Assembly (NCBI GenBank): GCA_965250215.1
Contig: CBDFNN010000004.1
Location: 806,001-870,000 of the forward strand
Length of the DNA stretch: 64,000 bases
Origin: CBDFNN01 sp965250215
GTDB lineage: Bacteria > Bacteroidota > Rhodothermia > Rhodothermales > DATKEJ01
Direction: 5' to 3'
Shown here: positions 1-8,663 of the stretch, in pieces
Numbering within the stretch: the stretch's first letter is position 1
Layout: each line of letters opens with the position of its first letter
Translations under genes and position numbers: made by a program
The notes under the pieces: model-generated
Told to the model about the DNA's origin: nothing
The model's input: the letters and a program-made list of their open reading frames with translations, nothing else
The model's database searches: none

Positions 1-621
1 TTACCAAATGGAAATGATGAAGATCAAACCTTGGATTGGGGATTCTATGTCCCAGAACTTCCTGTTGAGCTTGCATCATTCGAAGGTGAAATGACTGAAG
101 GTAGTGTATCACTTTCATGGTCAACCTTATCTGAAAAGAACAACGCTGGATTTGAAATCGAAACATCAATCGATGGAGCACCTTTCCGACAAGTCGGCTT
201 TGTTTCCGGTAATGGAACGACGACGGAAGAGCAAGCATATTCCTTCGACTTCGAAGTCTCTAGCTTCAGCCCGGTCAATGTCAGATTGAAGCAGGTCGAT
301 TTCGATGGCAAATTTGAGTATTCCTCAGTGCTTCTTGTCGATAGCGATATCGCTAACACATTTATTCTTGGAGAGGCTTACCCCAATCCATTTAATCCTC
401 AGACAAGCATTCAGCTCTCACTAAAAACTAGTGAGCATGTTGAAGCGAGACTTTACGACTCCATGGGTCGCCTTGTTGATACGATGTTGAATGGTGTCGT
501 TGCTGCTAACCAAGCGATCGAGATCAGAGTCGATGGTTCGTCACTACCAAGTGGAACCTACATGATGCTGATTTCAGGTGAGACGTTTACAGCAACTCGG
601 ACCTTGTCGCTGCTGAAGTAG
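1..621 (+). CDS. Secreted protein with type IX (T9SS) C-terminal sorting domain, 5' end outside the window
   Basis: The reading frame is open from base 1, so only the C-terminal ~206 residues are present. A TTG at 31 is not a convincing start. The first part (PVELASFEGE onward) is a fibronectin-like beta domain often found just before T9SS tails in this group. The tail contains AYPNPFNP, then GRLVD and LPSGTYMM, and ends TLSLLK, which is the type A sorting domain layout. The protein is therefore expected to pass Sec, then be exported or surface-anchored by T9SS with loss of the tail. The passenger domain lies outside the window, so its function is unknown. A strong terminator follows at 684-724. 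Confidence 0.9.
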   Translation, partial: LPNGNDEDQTLDWGFYVPELPVELASFEGEMTEGSVSLSWSTLSEKNNAGFEIETSIDGAPFRQVGFVSGNGTTTEEQAYSFDFEVSSFSPVNVRLKQVDFDGKFEYSSVLLVDSDIANTFILGEAYPNPFNPQTSIQLSLKTSEHVEARLYDSMGRLVDTMLNGVVAANQAIEIRVDGSSLPSGTYMMLISGETFTATRTLSLLK

Positions 622-683
622 GGAGGCAAGCCTACTTCGCACCTGTTTGTCTTTGGCATAAGCAAATAGGTAATCCACTACCG

Positions 684-724
684 GAAGGACCTCGCGGGCG
701 TTGCGAGGTCCTTCTTTCTTTTAT
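684..724 (+). terminator. Rho-independent terminator
   Basis: A perfect 12-bp stem (GAAGGACCTCGC pairing with GCGAGGTCCTTC, loop GGGCGTT) is followed by a T-rich run. It lies 60 bases after the stop of the secreted protein and before the convergent Mur ligase gene. Confidence 0.92.
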
Positions 725-818
725 ACCAATCTTAGAGTCTGAGGATTGATTTTAGTCTTTTATAGACAGGCCGATAGCTAGCTTATTCCCAACTGGTCTG
801 GCTAATGTGCTTCTTAAC

Positions 819-2471
819 TTATTCGTTGTATTGATCTGGGAGATCGTTTTCATACAAGACGACATCTCCGGACGAGGCAAGTTTTAGCAGCAGATCTTGG
901 GCTTCGAAAAGACTTGAGACCGTTAATACCTGACTTTCCTTTTGTCCGGCCTTTAAGAGTCCACGTTTGATGGGCTCCGTCTGTCTTTTCCCGACGAGGA
1001 TAGCTACATCGACCTTGCCGGCCATGTAGAATCCGAATTCTTCGTTGTATCGATCCTGTTCGTCACCAAGCTCGACCATGCCCGGAGTGATAATGATCTT
1101 TTTTCCTCTTGGTATCGCTGCCAAAATATCAACGGCGTTCTTTGATCCAATTGGGTTAGAATTGAAGGCATCGTCTATGATGGTCAGACCGCCTTGATGA
1201 CGGAGAGCGAGTCTATGAGGAATAGCTTCGATTCGCTTGACGGCGTGAGCCATTTGTCGTAGCTCGATGTCAAGATGCGAACCCAGCGCTATGCCAAAAA
1301 GAATATTTAGGACATTGTGCTCGCCAAGTAGTTTGGTCTGAAAATCCAGACTCTTAGACTTCCGGGTATCGGTGACTGTGAATCGCGAGCCACTTGAATC
1401 ATATTCGATATTACTAGCAAGGAAGTCTGCCTTGCTATCCTGAGTGCTAACTCGGATAATATCTGCCTCGTTTAACTCCGCCATTGCATTGACCCGGTGA
1501 TCATCTGCATTTAGAATTGCGACGCCATCCTTCCGAAGACCCTTAACCAGCTCGGCCTTGACCTTTGCAATATTTTCAACCGGACCCATGGTCTCTAAGT
1601 GTGCCGGTCCAACGCTGGTAACTATGCCGATATCTGGATTCACTAGCTCGACTAACTCGGCGATATCTCCGTCATATCGAGCGCCCATTTCTGCAATAAA
1701 TACTTGATGCCCAGAGTTGAGATCGTTGTTGACGACTCTGCAAATCCCCATAGGTGTGTTGAAGCTTGAGGGGGTGGCGAGGACCGAATACTTTTGGCCC
1801 AATATCTCGGCTGCTATAAATTTGACACTTGTCTTTCCATATGACCCAGTTATCCCAAGGACAGTCAAGTTTGGGAGATGAGAGAGTTTTGCTTTGGCTT
1901 GCTTCTTAAATCCGTCGTGGTGTTTTTTCTCAATTGGCGATAGAAGACGTCCCGTGAACGCGATAATTTGTGGCATCGCAAGATCGACAACCATCATGGC
2001 CAGTGGAAATGAGAAGTACGCAGGGAATGCAATGCCCAATACAAGAATGCGTATCGAAAGAAATAGTAGCGTAATGCTAAGCAGCAAAAACAACACTAAA
2101 CACAGAAGAAGAGAAAGGTTAGCTAGCCTTTTCAACCTGTCCGTATAAGCCAACGCCTTTTTCTGGCCATCACTTCCATATCTGGCAGTCAATCCAAATG
2201 CAGGTATCCAAGCCAAGGTCACGAGCCCGATTAGCCATTCGGGGCTGCGAAGAAATGCCAAAACACACATACTTGCAAATAGGCCAAACCCAACTCGATG
2301 TGATAGTGTGATAAGGGTCGATGAATTGCCTTTTCTCCAGGCCGCAAACTCATTTACCTTGTATCCTTCAAGTTGAAAAATGTGAAGGAAATACCTCTGT
2401 CGTAGCCAGGCTCTCCACGATACAACTAGGAGAGCAAGACCGGTTATTATGAGAAGACCTAGACTGCTCAT
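819..2471 (-). CDS. Membrane-anchored Mur ligase family protein (MurF-like)
   Basis: 550 residues. The central and C-terminal Mur ligase domains are clear: ATP loop GITGSYGKTS at about 207-216, then the QVFIAEMGAR region and the FNSNPIGS motif typical of MurF/MurT-like enzymes. The usual N-terminal UDP-binding domain of MurF is missing. Residues 1-200 instead hold several hydrophobic segments (about 4-18, 62-92, 118-170), so the enzyme should sit on the inner membrane with its catalytic part in the cytoplasm. The family forms amide bonds between a UDP-MurNAc peptide (or lipid-linked equivalent) and an amino acid or dipeptide; the exact substrate cannot be read here. It overlaps the upstream hydrolase gene by 4 bases (ATGA), so the two are probably translationally coupled. 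It might be a D-Ala-D-Ala adding enzyme or a lipid-II modifying ligase. Confidence 0.8.
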   Translation of the reverse strand: MSSLGLLIITGLALLVVSWRAWLRQRYFLHIFQLEGYKVNEFAAWRKGNSSTLITLSHRVGFGLFASMCVLAFLRSPEWLIGLVTLAWIPAFGLTARYGSDGQKKALAYTDRLKRLANLSLLLCLVLFLLLSITLLFLSIRILVLGIAFPAYFSFPLAMMVVDLAMPQIIAFTGRLLSPIEKKHHDGFKKQAKAKLSHLPNLTVLGITGSYGKTSVKFIAAEILGQKYSVLATPSSFNTPMGICRVVNNDLNSGHQVFIAEMGARYDGDIAELVELVNPDIGIVTSVGPAHLETMGPVENIAKVKAELVKGLRKDGVAILNADDHRVNAMAELNEADIIRVSTQDSKADFLASNIEYDSSGSRFTVTDTRKSKSLDFQTKLLGEHNVLNILFGIALGSHLDIELRQMAHAVKRIEAIPHRLALRHQGGLTIIDDAFNSNPIGSKNAVDILAAIPRGKKIIITPGMVELGDEQDRYNEEFGFYMAGKVDVAILVGKRQTEPIKRGLLKAGQKESQVLTVSSLFEAQDLLLKLASSGDVVLYENDLPDQYNE

Positions 2472-3250
2472 TTTTGTTGAGTACCTAGAAAGTTTACTAC
2501 GGCTTGGCTAACGATTTCTGGCTGCTGAAGATAGCCGAAGTGGCCGGCTCCAGGAAGTTCGATATAACCCGCATCAGGAATGAGTCTTTCCATGGTCCGC
2601 ATCTGATTCTCTGAAATGGCATCGTCCTCGCTCCCTCTTAGAAGAAGTACCGAAGCCTTCACCTTGGGAAGCAAGTCTTCCAAATAGAAATTGACCGTTT
2701 TAACAAAGGTCTCCCTCATAGGTCCAGAAAGAGCTTTGTAGTCGGAAGAGCCTAGCGATTTCCATAGTAGAGAGGCTCTCAGCCTGGCCAAACCAGGTTC
2801 TTTAAACCGAAGTGGCAAAAGAGCAAAAGGAAATTTTAGCGTCTTCCCGAGATACTTCTTGACATAGAATTTTAGAGACCTTTGTCGCTTCACGCCAGAG
2901 GGGCTTATCAAAATCAGTCGTTTGATTAGATCTTGTTTCTCAGGAGTGGCAGAGAGGTAAAGCGAAATTCGTCCACCATTAGAATGTCCAATAATATCCA
3001 CAGGTGCCGTCATATACTTCTTGATATATGCGACGACGATTTCCGCTGATTCCGGAACACCCATGCTTTTTGCTGGAGAAGGAGATTTCCCATGGCCAGG
3101 CAGGTCAAAAATGTGGAACTCGAATTGGTCCTTCAATCGATCCGCAATGGGACGCATTAGCTCAGCTGAACTTCCCCAACCGTGGAGAAGCAGAATTTGG
3201 GGCTTATCTCGAGTGCCTTCCGTCTCTGTATGTAGCGTTTCTAAGGTCAA
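2468..3250 (-). CDS. Alpha/beta-fold hydrolase
   Basis: 260 residues with the standard alpha/beta hydrolase layout: LLHGWGSS near residue 22 (oxyanion region), the nucleophile elbow GHSNGG near 87-92, LLRGSEDDAI (acid residue) near 215 and GAGHFGYL (histidine) near 237. No signal peptide is visible, so it should act in the cytoplasm. It precedes and overlaps the membrane Mur ligase gene by 4 bases, which suggests a shared job in envelope precursor metabolism, but the substrate is unknown. A chloroperoxidase- or esterase-like activity is equally possible from sequence alone. Confidence 0.85.
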   Translation of the reverse strand: MTLETLHTETEGTRDKPQILLLHGWGSSAELMRPIADRLKDQFEFHIFDLPGHGKSPSPAKSMGVPESAEIVVAYIKKYMTAPVDIIGHSNGGRISLYLSATPEKQDLIKRLILISPSGVKRQRSLKFYVKKYLGKTLKFPFALLPLRFKEPGLARLRASLLWKSLGSSDYKALSGPMRETFVKTVNFYLEDLLPKVKASVLLLRGSEDDAISENQMRTMERLIPDAGYIELPGAGHFGYLQQPEIVSQAVVNFLGTQQK

Positions 3251-3593
3251 AAATACCTACCGATTCAGTGCAAGCTAGGGTAGTCGTAACAAAGATGATT
3301 AGAAGAAAACTAGGATATGAGACTTCAATATCACCGAAACATAATATGGCGCTCTACATTACAGATTCTGAGGCTCAAACTATCTGGTTTCGAAATAATC
3401 AGGTTTCTGTTTTGCTCCACTTCCTTTAGGGCAGCGTCCCGGCAAATCAGAATTACACGTTGGAAGAGAAGTCCGGTTTGAGCATCTTTATTCTTCTCTT
3501 TGCCCTTGATATCGCTCAGCGATTTAGTAGTTAATAGACAAGTCATTCAGATTTGTCGTATTGCAATTTATCGAGCTATAGCTCCATTATATT
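3251..3593. other. Divergent intergenic region
   Basis: 343 bases between the hydrolase start (minus strand) and rho (plus strand). It should hold both promoters and a possibly long rho leader. I see no RNA gene and no convincing small protein; a 71-codon minus-strand frame inside it has no recognisable features. Confidence 0.5.
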
Positions 3594-4706
3594 ATGTCAG
3601 ATATGCGCTATGACGGTCTCCTCGAATTGATCGGAGACAAGAAGTTTGGTTTCATTCGTGATTGGAGTCCAGATTTGCCAAAAGGCAAGCATGACTCTTT
3701 TGTCCCGCCATCTCTAATCAAGAAGTACGGTCTGCGAGACGGTATTCACATGGTTGGCGATTTACGTCGTGGCAAGAAGGGTGCAATGCAAGTCCAATCT
3801 ATAGATGAGATTTTGGGAATGCCTCCAGAAATATGGACGAGAGTCCGGGACTTTGATCACGGGAGCACCATCTATCCGGATGAAAAATTTAATCTCGTGA
3901 CGGCACCTAATGATGTGTCGATGCGAGTCGTGGATTTGGTTGCTCCTATCGGAAAAGGCCAGCGGGCCTTGATTGTTGCTCCACCACGGACAGGAAAAAC
4001 GATATTGCTAAAGGCTATCGCGGCTGGTTTGGCAAAGAATCACCCAGAAACTAAGATTGTCGGTTTACTGGTTGATGAGAGACCAGAAGAGGTGACCGAT
4101 TTTAAGAGGACAGTTGACGCGACTATTTTTGCCTCGTCGAATGACAGAGAAGAAGACAACCATGTCCGCGTTGCTACCATGGCTTTGGAGCACGCGCGGC
4201 GATTAGTTGAGTTGCGTCAAGACGTCGTCCTGCTATTGGATTCCCTGACTAGATTGGGAAGGACCTTTAACCTATACCAATCAGGATCTGGCAGAACCAT
4301 GTCTGGAGGACTAGACTCGAAGGCCTTGAAAATACCTCGAAAGATCTTTGGTTCAGCTAGAAATATTGAAGATGGTGGCTCTCTGACTATCATTGGAACG
4401 GCCCTGATAGAGACGGGATCACGTATGGATGAAGTGATTTTTGAGGAATTCAAAGGTACGGGTAACTCAGAAATCGTGTTGGACAGAATGATTGCTGATA
4501 AGAGAATCTACCCAGCGATAAATATTCGAAAGAGTAGGACTAGAAATGAAGAGCGACTTCTGGGCGAATACCTCGACAAGCACCAGCGTCTATTCTCTGC
4601 TTTGAATAGCCGTTCACCGGTTGAAGGAATCCAGGCCTTGATCAGACACATTCAACAGACTCCTTCAAATGAAGCGCTATTGGATGGCTTGGTAAGGTCG
4701 GCTTAG
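3594..4706 (+). CDS. rho: Transcription termination factor Rho (compact form)
   Basis: 370 residues. An OB-fold RNA-binding domain occupies about 5-75 (GFIRDW is its RNP1-like motif), followed by the RecA-type ATPase: Walker A APPRTGKT at 129-136, VVLLLDSLTR as Walker B, Q-loop SGSGRTMSGG, and R-loop EFKGTGNSE. The hexamer translocates along RNA and ends transcription. The E. coli protein has about 419 residues and Bacteroidota Rho proteins often carry a long N-terminal insertion. This one lacks even the short N-terminal helical domain and starts almost directly at the OB fold. It may be the only Rho or a second copy; the window cannot tell. ATG 3594 is used, with another in-frame ATG three codons later. 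Confidence 0.93.
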   Translation: MSDMRYDGLLELIGDKKFGFIRDWSPDLPKGKHDSFVPPSLIKKYGLRDGIHMVGDLRRGKKGAMQVQSIDEILGMPPEIWTRVRDFDHGSTIYPDEKFNLVTAPNDVSMRVVDLVAPIGKGQRALIVAPPRTGKTILLKAIAAGLAKNHPETKIVGLLVDERPEEVTDFKRTVDATIFASSNDREEDNHVRVATMALEHARRLVELRQDVVLLLDSLTRLGRTFNLYQSGSGRTMSGGLDSKALKIPRKIFGSARNIEDGGSLTIIGTALIETGSRMDEVIFEEFKGTGNSEIVLDRMIADKRIYPAINIRKSRTRNEERLLGEYLDKHQRLFSALNSRSPVEGIQALIRHIQQTPSNEALLDGLVRSA

Positions 4707-4859
4707 ATAGGGACCCGAGAATCGAATTTCGCTGTCATTTATCTTTTCGCGAGAGTGAGCGCTAGATCTAGCAAATGAAATAATGGCCACCTTATTTGGA
4801 GATCAAAGGGTAGGGGAAAAGAATCACCTTGGCTTTGGAAATAAAGAAGGACTTACTCT

Positions 4860-6077
4860 ATGGCTTCGTCGACTTTAGCGGTCCAGTGGAATAGGTTCGG
4901 ACCTTATCACCGAGCCCGATTAAATCATCTTCATACCTACGCGGCAGAACGCGGAATCCGAATTGTAGCAATTGAAACGGCTCCGACGGATTCACTTTAT
5001 TCTTGGAAAGTCGGTATTGGAAAAGATGGATTTGAGCATCACGTTCTCTTTCCTGATCGAGACTATGGTGAGTTAAGTCCTGCACTCATCCGTTCTAAAA
5101 TGGCCTCTGCTCTGGATGAGCTTGGTGTAGATGGGGTCGCAATCCAATCTTACAGCTTACCAGGAGCCCGAGCCTGTCTTTCCTGGTGCAGAACCAACCA
5201 GAAGACAGCCATACTTATGAACGTAAGTCGAGAGCAAGACGCCGAACGGGTTGGATGGCGAGAGGAAGTGAAATCAATACTGCTTTCGCAATTCGATTCA
5301 GCTCTTCTTTCAGGTTCTCAGGCTAGTGACTACGCCACCAAACTGGGATTCCCTTCTGAATTCATTTTTTCTGGTTGCACCGTCATAGACAATGATCACT
5401 TCAAGCCGACAGCAGAGTCTTTGCCTCTCGAAGATCGTTCAGGAGGTTTTTTGGTTTCAAGTAGATTCATGCCAAGAAAGAATCTACTTCTATTAGTTGA
5501 GGCTTATTCCGACTATCGAACTAAGTCTAGTGACCCATGGCCCCTTAAAATTCTGGGTGACGGGAAGCTTCGTAGTAAAATCGAGAAAGTAGTTAAGGAA
5601 TTGAACCTAGATGCCTTTGTGGAATTGCCTGGATTTTGCGACTACGAATCACTTCCCAGTCACTTCAGTAAAGCTCGCTGTTTTATTCATCCAGCGGAAA
5701 ACGATCAGTGGGCTCTGGTTGTAAATGAGGCGATGGCGGCAGGACTTCCTGTTCTCGTATCAACCGGAGCAGGCTGTCACGTTGAATTAGTCGATGAAGG
5801 GAAAAATGGCTTTGTCTTCGAGCCAGGCGATAAGACGCGTTTGACAGAACTAATGTTTGATGTGAGCACGAGTCGAAATATCTCCGCCATGGGGGACCAT
5901 TCCTTAGAGTACATCTCAGAATGGAATCTAGATAGATTCTCAAGAAGAATGATCGAAGCATTTGAGGCTGGGAAGACGCGAAGCCGACGAGGAAAAAGTC
6001 TGAGAGCCCGGGCTGTATTTTCTCTCCTCAATATATTGGCAAGAGACGCTCGCTCTTTTCATACAGTGGACAGCTAG
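4860..6077 (+). CDS. Glycosyltransferase, GT4-like (GT-B fold)
   Basis: 405 residues. The C-terminal half has the glycosyl transferase group 1 pattern: FLVSSRFMPRKN near 193, LKILGDGKLRSKIE near 229, and the donor-binding EX7E region (NEAMAAGLPVLVS near 290). The N-terminal half (WNRFGPYHRARLNHL) is the acceptor side. It probably transfers a sugar from a nucleotide donor onto a cell-surface glycan or lipid. It stands alone between rho and radC rather than in a polysaccharide cluster, so no substrate can be inferred. The basic C-terminal tail (KTRSRRGKSLRARA) could touch the membrane surface. Confidence 0.85.
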   Translation: MASSTLAVQWNRFGPYHRARLNHLHTYAAERGIRIVAIETAPTDSLYSWKVGIGKDGFEHHVLFPDRDYGELSPALIRSKMASALDELGVDGVAIQSYSLPGARACLSWCRTNQKTAILMNVSREQDAERVGWREEVKSILLSQFDSALLSGSQASDYATKLGFPSEFIFSGCTVIDNDHFKPTAESLPLEDRSGGFLVSSRFMPRKNLLLLVEAYSDYRTKSSDPWPLKILGDGKLRSKIEKVVKELNLDAFVELPGFCDYESLPSHFSKARCFIHPAENDQWALVVNEAMAAGLPVLVSTGAGCHVELVDEGKNGFVFEPGDKTRLTELMFDVSTSRNISAMGDHSLEYISEWNLDRFSRRMIEAFEAGKTRSRRGKSLRARAVFSLLNILARDARSFHTVDS

Positions 6078-6100
6078 GACAAAAATAATTCTATTCTCAC

Positions 6101-6161
6101 TCTTTCTGGTTTCAGGCCCTACCCAAGTCTAGCATTCGTGCTAGGTAGAGACACAGAAAGA
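6101..6161. terminator. Bidirectional hairpin between convergent genes
   Basis: An inner CTAGCA-TTCG-TGCTAG hairpin (6129-6144) with a stable UUCG-type loop lies inside an outer 8-bp pairing (TCTTTCTG at 6101 with CAGAAAGA at 6154). It lies between the glycosyltransferase stop and the radC stop, so it could end transcription from both sides. No long T tract is present on either side. Confidence 0.5.
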
Positions 6162-6200
6162 AGGCTCGACGATTGTTGGGCTCTCTTTTTATGGAGCGAC

Positions 6201-6926
6201 TTAAGACACAAAGCCCCGTTCGGCTAGTGAGGTAAATCCCCTCCCCGCGATGATTAAGTGGTCCCTTAAAGGAATACCGATGATCTTCCCGGCCTCGACC
6301 AATTGCTTTGTGACGGCAATATCCTGCCGACTCGGTTCTGGATTTCCGGATGGATGATTGTGTAAACAGATGACGCTGGCTGCGTTTTCCAGGATCGCTC
6401 TTTTAAATACAGCTCTGGACTCCACAATGCTTGCAGCAAGTCCACCTTCACTTATGACGTAGTCTGAGATAACCATATTTGCGGTATTAAGGAGTACGAT
6501 TCTGAATACCTCTGTTTTGAGCTCTCGCATTAGTGGTCCATAAATTCCTGCTACATCACTGGGCGATCCAATCTGAGCCGATTTTTCGATTTTACCCGAC
6601 TCAACTCTTCTGCCTAATTCAAATGCCGCGCAGACTTGAGCGGCCTTAGCTTTACCGATTCCTTCAATACTCTGGATATCAATCGCTTCTCTGCTTGCTA
6701 ATTTGTTCAAGCCTTCGAATTGAGAAAGAATACAGCGAGCTAACTCAAGAGCAGATAGACTTCTGGTCTTTGTGCGGACCCCTGTTCCAAACAGAATAGC
6801 GAGTAACTCCGCTTCACTTAAATTTTCCGCTCCTGAAGTATACAGTCTCTCCCGGGGTTGGTCCTCAACGACCCATTTATTGATTGGGATTCTAGAAGTT
6901 TGAACGATCTTTGTTAGCTGAGCCAT
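6201..6926 (-). CDS. radC: RadC family JAB1/MPN-domain protein
   Basis: 241 residues. The N-terminal UPF0758 helix-hairpin-helix part (LSEAELLAILFGTG; IEGIGKAKAAQ) is followed by the MPN/JAB domain with metal ligands HNHPSGNPEPSRQD near residue 187. RadC proteins were named for a DNA repair phenotype that was later withdrawn; their function is uncertain. All metal-binding residues are present. It is alone on this strand, convergent with the glycosyltransferase. Confidence 0.93.
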   Translation of the reverse strand: MAQLTKIVQTSRIPINKWVVEDQPRERLYTSGAENLSEAELLAILFGTGVRTKTRSLSALELARCILSQFEGLNKLASREAIDIQSIEGIGKAKAAQVCAAFELGRRVESGKIEKSAQIGSPSDVAGIYGPLMRELKTEVFRIVLLNTANMVISDYVISEGGLAASIVESRAVFKRAILENAASVICLHNHPSGNPEPSRQDIAVTKQLVEAGKIIGIPLRDHLIIAGRGFTSLAERGFVS

Positions 6927-6975
6927 TGCTGCTTTGTATATAAAGACACAGATTTGTCATTGGCATAACTGGGAC

Positions 6976-7145
6976 TGGCCAACTGGCTTCTAGGTAAAGA
7001 GAGACTACTAGCTGAGCTTGCTGTGCTGAGAGCCCTTGAGATGACATTTTGCGGCATCCTTGGCGAAGATCGGGCCGCAATATTGTAGTCGAGCCAGAAG
7101 TCAGCAGCTAGCAAACCAGTCAGGTAGTAGCTAGTTAGCCAGTGG
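6976..7145. repeat. Imperfect inverted repeat upstream of glyS
   Basis: GCCAACTGGCTTCTAG near 6976-6993 faces a near reverse complement, CTAGTTAGCCAGTGGGC, near 7128-7145. It lies between the divergent radC and glycyl-tRNA synthetase genes and could form a cruciform. No other feature is seen in this 270-base gap. Confidence 0.4.
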
Positions 7146-7196
7146 GCTAATTCGTACATTCCATGCTCACAAAACCTAGTTCTATTTTATAAAGTC

Positions 7197-8639
7197 ATGG
7201 CTTTCTCTTTAGATGATATTGTTTCTCTGTGCAAGAGACGTGGATTCATATTCCCATCCTCTGAAATCTATGGTGGGCTTGCAGCCACATATGACTATGG
7301 TCCACTTGGAGTCGAGTTAAAGAGGAATGTCACAAGCCGCTGGTGGGCAGCCATGGTTCAGGCCAACGACAATATCGTGGGAATCGATGCGGCTATACTG
7401 ATGCATCCGAAAGTTTGGAAAGCGTCCGGCCACGTAGATGCCTTCAGCGATCCTTTGATAGATGACAAAGTTTCAAAAAATCGATATCGAGCAGATGTGC
7501 TTATAGAAAATCACATCGCCAGATTGAAAAAAAAGAGACGGACAGATAGAGCAGAAGGCGTGCACAATGCCTTGGTTGCTGCTCTCAATTCAGAGGACAT
7601 GCCGAGTGCTCTTTATGACATCATAATCAAAGAGGAAATCAAATCTCCTGATTCTGGTGTAGCTGACTGGACACCGGTTCGGCATTTTAACCTCATGTTT
7701 TCGACGCATGTTGGTCCCGTTGCTGACAGCGATAGTGTCGTTTACCTTCGACCCGAAACCGCTCAAGGAATCTTTGTCAACTTTCACAATGTGCGGGAGT
7801 CTTCAAGGCTACAAGTGCCCTTTGGAATTGCGCAAATAGGCAAGGCCTTCAGAAATGAAATAGTAGCACGTCAATTTGTTTTTCGAATGCGGGAGTTCGA
7901 GCAAATGGAAATGCAGTACTTCGTTAAGCCGGGAAGTCAAAAGGAGTGGTTTGAAAAATGGAGAGAGACCCGATTGAATTGGCATCTGAACAATGGTGTT
8001 CGTGCCTCGAAACTTCGATTTCATGATCATGAAAAGCTCGCTCACTATGCCGATGCCGCCACTGACATTCAGTACGAATATCCAATTGGTTGGCAGGAAA
8101 TAGAGGGTATCCATTCGCGGACAGATTTCGATCTGAGTAGTCACCAAGAGCACTCCAAGAAAAAAATGGAGTATTTTGACCAGCCGAATAATGAAAGATA
8201 TATTCCCTATGTCATAGAGACATCCATTGGGCTTGACCGGACTATTCTTCAACTTCTGTGCGAAGCCTACCGCGAAGAAGAGGTCAATGGTGATAAAAGA
8301 GTTGTGCTAAAATTTCATCCGAAGATCGCACCGACTACCGTCGCCGTGTTGCCATTAGTTAAGAAAGATGGTATGCCTGAGATAGCAAAGAAACTAGAAT
8401 CTGATTTAAGAAATCATTTCCATACATTCTACGACGAGAAGGGGGCCGTTGGTCGCCGATATCGAAGGATGGACGAAGTAGGAACGCCCTATTGCGTCAC
8501 CATCGACGGAGAAACTAGTGAGGATAGTTCTGTCACAATTCGAGATCGGGATTCAATGCAGCAAGTGCGTGTGCCTATCTCAGATGTCTCGTCGGTGTTG
8601 ATGAAAAAGATATCGACTTGGCAGACAGACGAATCATAA
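7197..8639 (+). CDS. glyS: Glycyl-tRNA synthetase, alpha2 type
   Basis: 480 residues, close to the usual length of the eukaryote/archaea-like homodimeric enzyme rather than the alpha2-beta2 bacterial type. Class II motifs are visible: YGGLAATYDYGPLG at the N-terminus, RPETAQGIFVNF near 184, the motif 2 region QIGKAFRNEI near 214, and motif 3 ETSIGLDRTIL near 340. A C-terminal anticodon-binding domain follows (VAVLPLVKKDGM). It charges tRNA-Gly in the cytoplasm. The Ras-like GTPase gene follows 24 bases after the stop, so both may share a transcript. Confidence 0.96.
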   Translation: MAFSLDDIVSLCKRRGFIFPSSEIYGGLAATYDYGPLGVELKRNVTSRWWAAMVQANDNIVGIDAAILMHPKVWKASGHVDAFSDPLIDDKVSKNRYRADVLIENHIARLKKKRRTDRAEGVHNALVAALNSEDMPSALYDIIIKEEIKSPDSGVADWTPVRHFNLMFSTHVGPVADSDSVVYLRPETAQGIFVNFHNVRESSRLQVPFGIAQIGKAFRNEIVARQFVFRMREFEQMEMQYFVKPGSQKEWFEKWRETRLNWHLNNGVRASKLRFHDHEKLAHYADAATDIQYEYPIGWQEIEGIHSRTDFDLSSHQEHSKKKMEYFDQPNNERYIPYVIETSIGLDRTILQLLCEAYREEEVNGDKRVVLKFHPKIAPTTVAVLPLVKKDGMPEIAKKLESDLRNHFHTFYDEKGAVGRRYRRMDEVGTPYCVTIDGETSEDSSVTIRDRDSMQQVRVPISDVSSVLMKKISTWQTDES

Positions 8640-8663
8640 TTCATAGTCCGATCGAATTTTACT

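Noticed and set aside
3331..3546. 71-residue minus-strand frame upstream of rho
   Set aside because: Weak coding character, no homologue recognised, and it sits where promoters for two divergent genes are expected.
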